Assembly (NCBI GenBank): GCA_004297935.1
Contig: SCRE01000006.1
Coordinates: 186,001-250,000 of the forward strand
Reading direction: 5' to 3'
Length of the DNA stretch: 64,000 nucleotides
Source of the DNA: Microbacteriaceae bacterium
GTDB taxonomy: Bacteria > Actinomycetota > Actinomycetes > Actinomycetales > Microbacteriaceae
Shown piece after piece: positions 43,958-52,005 of the stretch. How positions within the stretch are numbered: the first letter of the stretch is position 1; every line of letters starts with the position of its first letter. Below the pieces are notes generated by a model. The model was not told where the DNA came from. It was given only the letters and a program-made list of their open reading frames with translations, and did not search any database. The position numbers and the translations under genes are program-made.

Positions 43958-44458
43958 ATGGACGCGCACGAACTCGAGAATCTGGCGCAATTGCGGCGGG
44001 CGCGAGATCTGATCGATCGCGATTACGCGCATCCGCTCGATGTTCCGACGATGGCGCGACGGGCGCTCATGTCGCCGGCCCACTTCTCGCGTCAGTTCAA
44101 GGCGGCGTACGGCGAGACGCCGTACAGCTATCTCATGACCCGGCGAGTCGAGCGCGCGATGGCACTGCTGCGCGGCAGCATGTCCGTGACGGATGCCTGC
44201 ATGGCGGTCGGCTGTACTTCTCTGGGTTCGTTCAGCTCGCGTTTCACTGAACTGGTCGGCGTGACGCCGAGCGCGTACCGGGCGGCGGAGCACGCTGCTG
44301 TCGGTGCGATGCCGCCGTGTGTCGCCCAGGTGCGCACGCGTCCGGTGAAGGGCGGTGCCGATGGCAGGAATGACAGCGATGGCTGGAACGGTATCGATGG
44401 CAGGAGTGGCACCGATTCGAGCAGGATTCGAGAAGCAGGCACCATCCGGGGTGCGTAG
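43958..44458 (+). CDS. AraC-family transcriptional regulator
   Basis: Regulator of 166 residues. The two helix-turn-helix motifs (about residues 25-110) are MARRALMSPAHFSRQFKAAYG and VTDACMAVGCTSLGSFSSRF. It has no effector domain; the C-terminal 45 residues are a hydrophilic tail in which an 18-bp unit is repeated three times (44360-44413). It lies immediately before the VOC gene, a common pairing. Confidence 0.9.
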   Translation: MDAHELENLAQLRRARDLIDRDYAHPLDVPTMARRALMSPAHFSRQFKAAYGETPYSYLMTRRVERAMALLRGSMSVTDACMAVGCTSLGSFSSRFTELVGVTPSAYRAAEHAAVGAMPPCVAQVRTRPVKGGADGRNDSDGWNGIDGRSGTDSSRIREAGTIRGA

Positions 44459-44468
44459 CGTTGTCGAC

Positions 44469-44879
44469 ATGACGATTTCACTTCAGTATTGCAACATCAC
44501 GGTGGCTGATGTGGACGAGTCGCTCGCGTTCTACCGCGATCAGCTCGGCCTGGAACTGCGCAACGACGTTCCCTCCGGCTCCTACCGCTGGGTCACGCTG
44601 GGAATCCCGGGCCAGCCGGGCCTGGAGATCGTGCTCTCCGAACCGCACGCCGGTCGCTCGCAGGCCGATGGCGACGCGATGCAGGAGTTGTTGGTCAAGG
44701 GCTCATTGCCGTTTCTCGTGTTCAGCGTCGATGACCTCGATGCAATGTTCGAGCAGGTGAGGGCATCCGGCGCGGAGGTCCTCCAGGAGCCGATCGATCA
44801 ACCGTGGGGCCCGCGGGATGCCGCCTTCCGTGACCCGTCCGGCAATACCGTGCGTCTGAACCAGGCGCCGGTCGCGTAG
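44469..44879 (+). CDS. VOC family (glyoxalase/bleomycin-resistance-like) protein
   Basis: Protein of 136 residues with two beta-alpha-beta-beta-beta modules. VADVDESLAFYRDQLGLEL and AAFRDPSGNTVRL are family marks. The ATG at 44469 gives a typical length; longer readings overlap the AraC gene. Possible metal ligands are at the usual positions, but the substrate is unknown. Confidence 0.87.
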   Translation: MTISLQYCNITVADVDESLAFYRDQLGLELRNDVPSGSYRWVTLGIPGQPGLEIVLSEPHAGRSQADGDAMQELLVKGSLPFLVFSVDDLDAMFEQVRASGAEVLQEPIDQPWGPRDAAFRDPSGNTVRLNQAPVA

Positions 44880-44908
44880 GTCGGCGCCCGCTGATCGACG
44901 ACCCCACT

Positions 44909-44974
44909 GTACTCACCGATGAACACGCATGTACTCGCCGATGAACACACGTTTGCTCGCCGATGAACACACGT
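44909..44974 (+). repeat. 22-bp tandem repeat spanning the methyltransferase start
   Basis: Three copies of a 22-bp unit (TGCTCGCCGATGAACACACG core) carry ATGs at 44919, 44941 and 44963, each in a different frame. Only the last is in frame with the methyltransferase. Confidence 0.93.
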
Positions 44975-45970
44975 GCGCTCTCTGAGGAGCACATCACCGA
45001 ACGCTTGCGCGCGGCCGGTTGCGTCTTTGCGGAGGAGGAAGCCCGGCTCCTGCTCGAGGCGGATGCGACGCCGGTCGAGCTCGAGGCAATGGTCGCTCGT
45101 CGCGTCGCTGGCTTTCCGCTCGAGCACATCCTCGGTTGGGTCGAGTTCTGCGGCCTGAGGATCGCAGTGGGTCCCGGTGTCTTCGTGCCGCGTCGACGTA
45201 CCGAGTTCCTGGTGCAGGAGGCCGCACGCCTGGTGCGTCCTGGCGCAGTCGTGCTCGATCTGTGTTGCGGATGCGGCGCCCTCGGTGTGGCGCTCGCCGC
45301 GTCTGTTGCTGCGTCGTCTGTTGTTCCGCCGGCTGCTGCGTCGCCGGCTGCTGCAGCGATGGCTGCTGCGTCGGTTGCTGCGGCATCGGTCGTCGGGTCG
45401 GGTGCGGCATCAGCGGGCACCATCGAACTCTACGCAGCGGACATCGAACCGGCTGCCGTCGAGTACGCCCGGCGCAACCTTGCGAGTTTTATCGGTACTG
45501 ACAGTTTTGTCGGTGCCGTTGATACTGTCGGTGCGGTTGGTGTTGGTGCTGACGGTGCTGTTGTTACTGGTGCTAGTGCTAGTGCTGTCGGTGGCCCGGG
45601 CGGCGGTGGGCGTGTCTTTCGAGGGGACCTGTTCGATGCGCTGCCCGCTGTGTTGCGCGGTCGCATCGATATCGTGCTCTGCAACACACCGTATGTGCCG
45701 ACCGACGACATCCGGCTGATGCCGCCTGAGGCGCGGCTGTACGAGCCACGGGTGACGCTCGACGGTGGCGCCGACGGACTCGACGTGCAGCGGCGGGTGG
45801 CGGCATCCGCTCGAGATTGGCTCGCACCGGGTGGGCAGCTGCTCGTCGAGGTGAGCGAGGAACAAGCTCCAGTGGCCCAGGAATTGTTCCAGCGCAATGG
45901 TCTCGTTACCCGCGTGGCGCACTCGAACGGATCGGGGGCGACCGTCGTGATCGCCGCACGACCAATGTGA
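44963..45970 (+). CDS. PrmC/HemK-related N5-glutamine methyltransferase
   Basis: Protein of 335 residues. An N-terminal helical domain precedes the SAM-binding motif VLDLCCGCGALGVALA (about residues 94-109) and the active-site-like CNTPYVP (about 230-236). Canonical PrmC has NPPY; the NTPY variant suggests the related actinobacterial family of unknown substrate. Two low-complexity inserts (about 110-150, Ala-rich; about 170-212, Gly/Val/Ala-rich) split the Rossmann fold and are built from short repeats. The ATG at 44963 lacks a good ribosome site. Confidence 0.8.
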   Translation: MNTRALSEEHITERLRAAGCVFAEEEARLLLEADATPVELEAMVARRVAGFPLEHILGWVEFCGLRIAVGPGVFVPRRRTEFLVQEAARLVRPGAVVLDLCCGCGALGVALAASVAASSVVPPAAASPAAAAMAAASVAAASVVGSGAASAGTIELYAADIEPAAVEYARRNLASFIGTDSFVGAVDTVGAVGVGADGAVVTGASASAVGGPGGGGRVFRGDLFDALPAVLRGRIDIVLCNTPYVPTDDIRLMPPEARLYEPRVTLDGGADGLDVQRRVAASARDWLAPGGQLLVEVSEEQAPVAQELFQRNGLVTRVAHSNGSGATVVIAARPM

Positions 45971-46020
45971 TCTCGACGCCGCCCGTTCAGCAGGTGTCGA
46001 TCCAAGACGCGTACAGTAAA

Positions 46021-46062
46021 ACTGAGTGAGCACCAGAGGACACTGAGTGAGCACCAGAGCCT
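46021..46062 (+). repeat. 21-bp direct duplication upstream of the EEP gene
   Basis: ACTGAGTGAGCACCAGAG-type units occur at 46021 and 46042, immediately before the EEP gene whose start codon is not obvious. Confidence 0.8.
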
Positions 46063-46170
46063 CAGGGACGTGGATCGACAATCGAAATACGAGTCATCAG
46101 CTATAACCTCCGCAAGAACCATGCCAGTGGCGAACTGGTCGCGCTTGCGGAGCAATTCCGTGCGGACGTC

Positions 46171-46758
46171 ATGTGCCTGCAAGAGTGCGACACGACCAGC
46201 ATGCCGGAGGGTATCGGGCCGCTTCACCTGGCCGATTCGACCAAGCGAAACCGGCTTGGTCTTGCCGTGTACTACAACCGCGAGCGCTTCAGAGCGGATG
46301 AGACCAGGGCGTTCGAGCTGAAGAAGTCGTTGCATGATCGCGTGTTGACGCCGGCGCATGAGCGGTTGATCGGCACCCGGCTCGTTGACAATGACGATGG
46401 TCACGAGTTGATTGCCGCGTCGTTCCATGCGGCGCCTTTGACGGCGCTTAACTCGCTGCGGCGCAAACAGATCAGTGCCGCGTATGCGGAGTTGCGCACG
46501 CTCGGTGATGGTCTGCCGACTCTGATGGTTGGCGACTACAACTATCCGATCTTCAAGAAGAACCTGACGGAGCACGTGGGCGAGTCCGGCTATGACCTGT
46601 CACTGAGCGATCGGCGTACGTACACTCGCTACAAGATTTTCCGTGGTCACTATGACTTCGTCACGTCTGCCGGCATGGGCATCGGCAGCGTGGAAACGCT
46701 GCCTCGCGGTGTTTCGGATCACAAGCCGATTCTGGTGTCTGCCGACTACAGCGAGTAG
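46171..46758 (+). CDS. Endonuclease/exonuclease/phosphatase family protein, N-terminal end unclear
   Basis: DNase I-like phosphoesterase. From the ATG at 46171 it has 195 residues, starting inside the motif LQECD, with MVGDYNYPIF and VSDHKPILV further on. Homology clearly extends upstream in the same frame to about 46087, where the strand RVISYNLRKN (metal-site Asn) is encoded, but the codon expected to be ATG is ATA. Only ATA, ATC or other non-standard codons are available before the next upstream stop. The start may be lost, so activity is uncertain. Confidence 0.65.
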   Translation: MCLQECDTTSMPEGIGPLHLADSTKRNRLGLAVYYNRERFRADETRAFELKKSLHDRVLTPAHERLIGTRLVDNDDGHELIAASFHAAPLTALNSLRRKQISAAYAELRTLGDGLPTLMVGDYNYPIFKKNLTEHVGESGYDLSLSDRRTYTRYKIFRGHYDFVTSAGMGIGSVETLPRGVSDHKPILVSADYSE

Positions 46759-46780
46759 CTGTGTTGCGCGGCCAATTGCG

Positions 46781-48349
46781 TCAGCTCGCCTTTCTGGTGC
46801 CGTGCCACCAGGCGGCCTTGCGATGAAGCCGGATCGGTGCACGAGGGTCGCCGACGGGCGGCACGAGCCAGTAGACGGAGCCCTGCCTCCGTATCTTCCA
46901 GTGCTGATTGTGCAGGAGCATGTGGTGGAAACGGCACAGAAGCAGGCCATCAGCGATATCGGTGCGACCGTGGTCGGCGTGCCACTCGTTGATGTGGTGA
47001 GACTCGGTGTACGAGGGTGGCCTGTCACAGTCGGGGTGCATACAGCCGCCGTCTCTGATGGCCAGCGCAACCCGTTGTTTGGAGGTGAACAGGCGTTGCT
47101 CTCGACCGACATCCAGCGGGCATCCGTCTTCATCGACGGTGATGGGGCGTGTGCCGGTGTCGCAGAGGAGCCGTTCGATCGTTTCGGCCGGGACCGTTTC
47201 GCCGGTGTCTTCCCAGTGGCCGGTGCCGATGAGGTTGCCCTCGCGGTCGCGCTTGTTGAGGTTCTCCTGGGTGATCACCACGCGCACGCCGGGCTGGCGG
47301 GAGCCGTACACGGTGGCCGGGTCGGCGAGTGCGCCGGTCCGCATCGCATCAACGAGAAGGTCGAAGACCAGCTGCTCGTCTGTGCGCGGGTCTGTGCGCA
47401 GCTGTTCGGCGCGTTCAGCTTCGGCTTTGTCGACGAAGCGGGGCCCACCGCGGCGCGGCCGCATCCCGGCATCGATGATCGAGTCCAGCCACGCGGCGGA
47501 GTCGTCGTCGAATTCCATCCACACCGTGCGGGCACCGGTGCTATTGGTGCGCACCCGAGCTTTTCGCGCGTCGAAGTGGGCCTTGGCCCGTTCGGCGGCA
47601 CCGATCTGATCGAGGCGATCGCGCAGCCAGCGGGCTCGTTTGGCGAGTTCGTCCGCGTTGACACCGGCGGCGTTCGCCAGGAGTTCCTCGGCCGCCTCGC
47701 GCAGCGCGTCGCTGTCGCAGTGTTCTGTTGGCTGGCCCAGTCCGCCCAGCAGCGCGGATGCTCCCGCGGGTGTCAGCGTGCGTTCCGCCACCGCGCGGGT
47801 GATCGGATCATGCCACGGCAGTTCCACTGTTGGCGCGATCGGACGCTGGTTCGGCTCTTCAGTCGTTCCGTCGACGCCCCCTTCGGTCGACCCGTCACCC
47901 GACGCATCGGTCGACCCGGGAGTCAGGTCGTCCGCACCATCCGAGGTCAGGCCACCCGTCGAGCCGGCAGCCTCGCTTGCCTGGGTTGCAGCATCCGCCT
48001 CGGCCATCGCCTCACCAAGCCGCACCTGCCTCCACGCTTCAGCCCTGGTTGAGCCGGTGACCGTTTGCAGAACACCGGCCGTCGATCGTTGGCCGCGGCG
48101 CGCAGCCAAACCCTGATAGCCGAACTCGCGATTGGAACGTTCGGACACAACGCCGGCTCCAGCGGTGATCACCAGTTCAAAATGTGCCCTGGCGGTTGCG
48201 GCGTCTGCCAGCAGCGCCAGCAACGCCTCGTCATCAAGCCCGGCGAGAAGTCGGGACAGACCGCCCGGCACTTCGGTGGCTTCCAGCACGGCGAGAGAGT
48301 CAGATACCCGTAGGGCATCTTCTCTGATCTGCTGGGATATCGGGGCCAT
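46781..48349 (-). CDS. DUF222 domain HNH endonuclease-like protein
   Basis: Protein of 522 residues of the actinobacterial DUF222/13E12 repeat family. The long N-terminal DUF222 region (about 25-345) is interrupted by an acidic Asp/Gly/Ser/Thr stretch (about 130-170). The HNH domain (about 430-490) contains CMHPDCDRPP, SHHINEWHADHG and LLCRFHHMLLH with Cys and His metal ligands. These genes are often multicopy and mobile-looking; their physiological role is not settled. Confidence 0.9.
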   Translation of the reverse strand: MAPISQQIREDALRVSDSLAVLEATEVPGGLSRLLAGLDDEALLALLADAATARAHFELVITAGAGVVSERSNREFGYQGLAARRGQRSTAGVLQTVTGSTRAEAWRQVRLGEAMAEADAATQASEAAGSTGGLTSDGADDLTPGSTDASGDGSTEGGVDGTTEEPNQRPIAPTVELPWHDPITRAVAERTLTPAGASALLGGLGQPTEHCDSDALREAAEELLANAAGVNADELAKRARWLRDRLDQIGAAERAKAHFDARKARVRTNSTGARTVWMEFDDDSAAWLDSIIDAGMRPRRGGPRFVDKAEAERAEQLRTDPRTDEQLVFDLLVDAMRTGALADPATVYGSRQPGVRVVITQENLNKRDREGNLIGTGHWEDTGETVPAETIERLLCDTGTRPITVDEDGCPLDVGREQRLFTSKQRVALAIRDGGCMHPDCDRPPSYTESHHINEWHADHGRTDIADGLLLCRFHHMLLHNQHWKIRRQGSVYWLVPPVGDPRAPIRLHRKAAWWHGTRKAS

Positions 48350-48376
48350 GTCTCAGTGTATCATAAAGTAGATGAT

Positions 48377-48396
48377 GTCTTCTATAATAGGAAGAC
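48377..48396. promoter_or_regulatory. AT-rich inverted repeat upstream of the HNH gene
   Basis: GTCTTC (48377-48382) and GAAGAC (48391-48396) flank TATAATAG, 28 bases before the HNH gene start. The local sequence is far more AT-rich than the rest of the window. It could be the promoter and operator of this gene or of a leftward/rightward transcript. Confidence 0.4.
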
Positions 48397-48450
48397 AATC
48401 TAGTCAAAATAATCGAATATATGTACCTCAAAACGACACGACTGTCTCAC

Positions 48451-48669
48451 CCACGGGACCCTCACCGCGCGCCAGGTCGACGTGACCGCAGCCGCTTGGC
48501 CTGCGATCACCGTGGCCAGCACCGGCCCGACCGCCAAGGTGACCGCGACCCCGGCGACCAGCCGTATCTGACCGGGCCAGGCGACTTCGCCGTGGCCGAT
48601 GAATTGATCGGCCAGGTCTGTAGCGACAACGGTTCCGTTCTCACGCCTGACGCGCACTACGGCGGATGA
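48451..48669 (+). pseudogene. Possible frameshifted gene remnant
   Basis: In the 369-base gap before the molybdoenzyme, two short stretches show strongly GC-ending codons in different frames. One encodes LTARQVDVTAAAWPAITVAS and what follows, and ends at a TGA near 48567. The other encodes TGPGDFAVADELIGQVCSDN to a stop at 48669. Joining them near 48560 with a one-base shift gives a continuous protein C terminus with no start. I do not recognise the family. A minus-strand reading (48400-48657) is the competing interpretation. Confidence 0.35.
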
Positions 48670-48718
48670 CCGGCGGATGACCGGCAGCTACGCAAAGTGC
48701 GCCTCACGCACGGCGCGC

Positions 48719-50479
48719 TCAGCTCACCGATACCCCGATCGTGTGCCAACCTGTCGCGCCGTTTGGCGCTGGCGGTGCCACCGCGCTCGTCTGAACTTCA
48801 CCGTTGGCATTGGTCGCGCGCACCTGGATCGTGTGGTTGCCCGCGGTCGCGTCCCACTCGAACACCCACTGCCGCCAGGTATCCACTGAAGCCACCTCCG
48901 CGAGCCGAGCCTGCTGCCATGCGCCGTTGTCGACGCGCACCTCGACGCGTGCGATGCCGACGTGCTGATCCCACGCCACACCCGCGATGGCCACGCGGCC
49001 GGCATGCACGGTGGCGTTGTCGGCCGGAGTGTCGATGCGCGACGCGAGCTTGACGGGGCCGCGCGCGGACCAGCCCTTATCCGTCCAATACCCGATCGCC
49101 TTCGCGTACCGGGTGACGGTGAGCTGAACCACCCACTTCGTCGCCGAGACGTAACCGTAGAGGCCGGGCACGACCATCCGCACCGGAAAACCGTGCTCGA
49201 GCGGCAGGGGCGCGCCGTTCATTCCGACGGCGAGCAGCGCATCTGTTTTGTCGTCGGTCAGCACGGATAAAGGGGTTCCGGCGGTCCAGCCGTCCGCGCT
49301 GGTCGAGAGCACCATGTCAGCGCCGGACTTCGGCGCAGCGCGTGCGAGCAACTCGCGCAGCGGGTAGCCGAGCCAGGTCGCATTGCCCGCGAGGCTGCCG
49401 CCGATCTCGTTGGAGACACAGGTCAGCGTGACGGCGTGCTCGGTGAGCGGCAGCGCCAGCAGCTGCGCGAACGATAGCTCGACCACGTTCTCGACCATGC
49501 CGTCGATGCGCAGCTTCCAGCTGTTCGGATCCACGGCGGGCACCTGCAACGCCGTGTCGACGCGATAGAACGCTCCTGCCGGGGTGATGTACGGGCTCAG
49601 TCCAAGCAGCTTCAGATCCGCGCCGGCCGGAATCGGCGGATCCGCGAGCGCCGCCCGCGGCAGTTTCAGCGTGTTGCGGATCGACGTGACTGCCGCGGTT
49701 CCCGCAGACAGCAACTGGACGCCGACGCCGACCGCCACCGCAGCGGCTGCGCCCAGCCCGACGAACCGCAGGAACGATCGCCGGGCCAACTGTGGTTCCG
49801 CGCCCGGCACGCGCCGCGGCTCGGCCGCGGCATCGTGCCAGCGGCGCATCCGCAGAATCGATTGCTGCAGGGCGATCACACCGATGATGAAACCGACCAC
49901 CGTCGGCGCCGCCGACAGAACGGATGCGTTCGGGCGCGTCAGCACCGCAAGCACGGCGACCGCGCCGATCGTGGCAAGCAGGAGCACGCCGATCGGCGGG
50001 CGCAGGAACTCGAGGGCGCCGACCGCCACGGCCAATACCAGCAGCAGCAAAGCCAGGCAGACGAACAGCACAGGCTTGTCCGAACCGCCGAACACCGAGA
50101 TGATCCACTCCCGGAACCATGCGGGGGTGAGGTCGACGATCCACGCGCCGACTGCGAAGAACGGACTGCTCGACTGCCCGGAGATCAGGGCGGCCGCGAC
50201 GGCGGCGACCTGTGTGACCAGTGCGCTGAAAACGCCGCAAGCGGCTGCGATCCAGAACCACATACGACGGCCGAGACGACGCGGGGGCGTTCTGCGTGAG
50301 CCGTCGGACGGCGGTCTGCCGAGGTCGACCGCCGACCCGTCGTGCGCGTCGTCGCCCGAGCCGCCCGAACCTCCCGATCCGCCGTCGCCCGGGCCGTCGC
50401 CGGGCACGTACCCGCCGCCCGGGCCATCGCCAGGCACGCCGTCGTCGCAGGGATGCTGCGGTGATGTCGTGGTTGACAC
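48719..50479 (-). CDS. Sulfite-oxidase-type molybdopterin-dependent oxidoreductase, membrane-anchored
   Basis: Protein of 586 residues. A Gly/Asp/Pro-rich N terminus (about 1-60) precedes roughly four membrane helices (about 72-230). The sulfite oxidase-type cofactor domain follows (about 290-470) with the cofactor Cys in VTLTCVSNEIGG, then a dimerisation-like Ig domain (about 480-586). The active site faces outside the cell. The substrate (sulfite, methionine sulfoxide or another) is not evident. The start is GTG 50479. Confidence 0.9.
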   Translation of the reverse strand: MSTTTSPQHPCDDGVPGDGPGGGYVPGDGPGDGGSGGSGGSGDDAHDGSAVDLGRPPSDGSRRTPPRRLGRRMWFWIAAACGVFSALVTQVAAVAAALISGQSSSPFFAVGAWIVDLTPAWFREWIISVFGGSDKPVLFVCLALLLLVLAVAVGALEFLRPPIGVLLLATIGAVAVLAVLTRPNASVLSAAPTVVGFIIGVIALQQSILRMRRWHDAAAEPRRVPGAEPQLARRSFLRFVGLGAAAAVAVGVGVQLLSAGTAAVTSIRNTLKLPRAALADPPIPAGADLKLLGLSPYITPAGAFYRVDTALQVPAVDPNSWKLRIDGMVENVVELSFAQLLALPLTEHAVTLTCVSNEIGGSLAGNATWLGYPLRELLARAAPKSGADMVLSTSADGWTAGTPLSVLTDDKTDALLAVGMNGAPLPLEHGFPVRMVVPGLYGYVSATKWVVQLTVTRYAKAIGYWTDKGWSARGPVKLASRIDTPADNATVHAGRVAIAGVAWDQHVGIARVEVRVDNGAWQQARLAEVASVDTWRQWVFEWDATAGNHTIQVRATNANGEVQTSAVAPPAPNGATGWHTIGVSVS

Positions 50480-50581
50480 CTCTACAGATTAGGCGCGCGC
50501 GCCGTGAGTGGGCGGAGAGTTGTGTGAGCGTCTCGCGTCGCGGTCGTATGCTGGTGCCGGGTCCGAGGAGGAGCAGACGAC

Positions 50582-51304
50582 GTGAGTGATATGAACGGCA
50601 ACAACCCGGCGCCCGGTTGGTATCCGGATCCGGGCGGCTCATCGCAGCAGCGCTGGTGGGACGGCACCCAGTGGACCGGATACCTGCAGGAGCCGCAACC
50701 CCCCATGCCGCCCGTGCAGCCCCTGCCCGCGCCACAGCAACCGCAGCCATACCTGGGCTCCTACGCGGATGCCGCGCCGATCGCGCAGCCGTACGCCACG
50801 GTGATGCCGATTGTTCAGCCGGATCTCGGACCGAACCCGAAGATCTACACACCGTTCGTCTGGATCATCGTGCTGCTGCCGCTCCTGACGACGATCTCGT
50901 TCGCGGCGTTCGACATGAACAAGTACCTCCACGTGAGCAGATCGGCCGCCTCGTCATTCGGGTCGCTGGCGATGATCGGCGATCCGCTGTACCTGTTGAA
51001 CGCGCTGCTCGGTTGGGTCGTCTACGGTGTGACCGTCTGGATGGCGTATCTCGACTGGCGCGCGCTCGGGCGCATCGGCGTCGTTCGCCCGTTCCACTGG
51101 GCGTGGGCGTTCCTGACGGCGATCGTCTATGTGATCGGCCGAACCGTCGTCGTGCGCCGTCGCGTCGGCAAGGGCCTCGCACCGATCTGGTCGCTGATCG
51201 GCGTCTACGTGATCGTCCTCGTCGTCGTGATCGTCAAGGTCGCATCATTCGTCAACGCCATGATGGACCAACTCGGCACGATCAACGGCACCGGCCTGAG
51301 CTGA
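50582..51304 (+). CDS. DUF2510 domain membrane protein
   Basis: Protein of 240 residues. The N-terminal DUF2510 motif GWYPDPGG...QRWWDGTQWT (about residues 12-31) is a short Trp-rich module common in actinobacterial membrane proteins. A Pro/Gln-rich linker and about four hydrophobic helices (about 98-230) follow. AGGAGGAG precedes the GTG start. Function is unknown. Confidence 0.85.
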   Translation: MSDMNGNNPAPGWYPDPGGSSQQRWWDGTQWTGYLQEPQPPMPPVQPLPAPQQPQPYLGSYADAAPIAQPYATVMPIVQPDLGPNPKIYTPFVWIIVLLPLLTTISFAAFDMNKYLHVSRSAASSFGSLAMIGDPLYLLNALLGWVVYGVTVWMAYLDWRALGRIGVVRPFHWAWAFLTAIVYVIGRTVVVRRRVGKGLAPIWSLIGVYVIVLVVVIVKVASFVNAMMDQLGTINGTGLS

Positions 51305-51312
51305 CCGCACCG

Positions 51313-52005
51313 TCAGCGCAGCAGCCCGTTCTCGTACGCGTGCGCGACCAACTGCACGCGTGAACTCAGCGCCAGCTTCGCCAGGATGCTGCGGATGTGG
51401 CTCTTCACCGTCGCCTCGCTGATGTAGGCGGTCTGGGCGATGTCCGCATTGCTCAGGCCGCGCGCCGCAAGCAGGAACACCTCCTTCTCGCGCGCGGAGA
51501 GCACCGCGATCGACTCGGCGGCCGGCTCCGGCTGCCGTCGCGCGCTCTGCGCCCGGATGATGTCCGCCGTGTCGCTCGGCGCGATCACGGAATGACCGGC
51601 GTACACGGTGCGAATCGATGCCAGCACGAATTCGGGGGTCGTGTCCTTCATGATGAAGCCATCGGCGCCGGCATGGATCGCGCGCACGACCGCCTCATCG
51701 CGCTGAAACGTGGTCAGCATGATGATCTTCGGCCGCGGAGCGCCGTCGGCACCGGTCTCGGCGCTGTCGCCGCTGCCATCGCTGCGGTCCAGTATGCGCG
51801 CGGTCGCCTCGATTCCGTCGAGCACCGGCATCCGGATGTCCATCAGCATGACATCCGGATGCGTGTCGCGTGCGAGCGCAACGGCACCTTCTCCGTCGTA
51901 CGCGGCGACGACGAATATCAGGTCGGGTTGCGATTCGATCAGCATCTGAATGCCGGAACAGAACAGCTGCTGGTCGTCGGCGATCGCCACGCGGATGCTG
52001 CTCAT
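51313..52005 (-). CDS. NarL/LuxR-type response regulator
   Basis: Response regulator of 230 residues. The receiver domain has the acidic DD near residue 10, the phospho-acceptor Asp in VMLMDIRMP (about 54-62) and the Lys in FIMKDTTPE (about 117-125). The LuxR helix-turn-helix is at about 165-225 (LSARGLSNADIAQTAYISEATVKSHI). It overlaps the frameshifted kinase gene by four bases, so the pair forms a two-component system whose sensor appears damaged. Confidence 0.93.
   Translation of the reverse strand: MSSIRVAIADDQQLFCSGIQMLIESQPDLIFVVAAYDGEGAVALARDTHPDVMLMDIRMPVLDGIEATARILDRSDGSGDSAETGADGAPRPKIIMLTTFQRDEAVVRAIHAGADGFIMKDTTPEFVLASIRTVYAGHSVIAPSDTADIIRAQSARRQPEPAAESIAVLSAREKEVFLLAARGLSNADIAQTAYISEATVKSHIRSILAKLALSSRVQLVAHAYENGLLR

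Noticed and set aside
44909-44974. CRISPR-like direct repeats
   Set aside because: The repeats abut with no spacers, and no cas genes are present.
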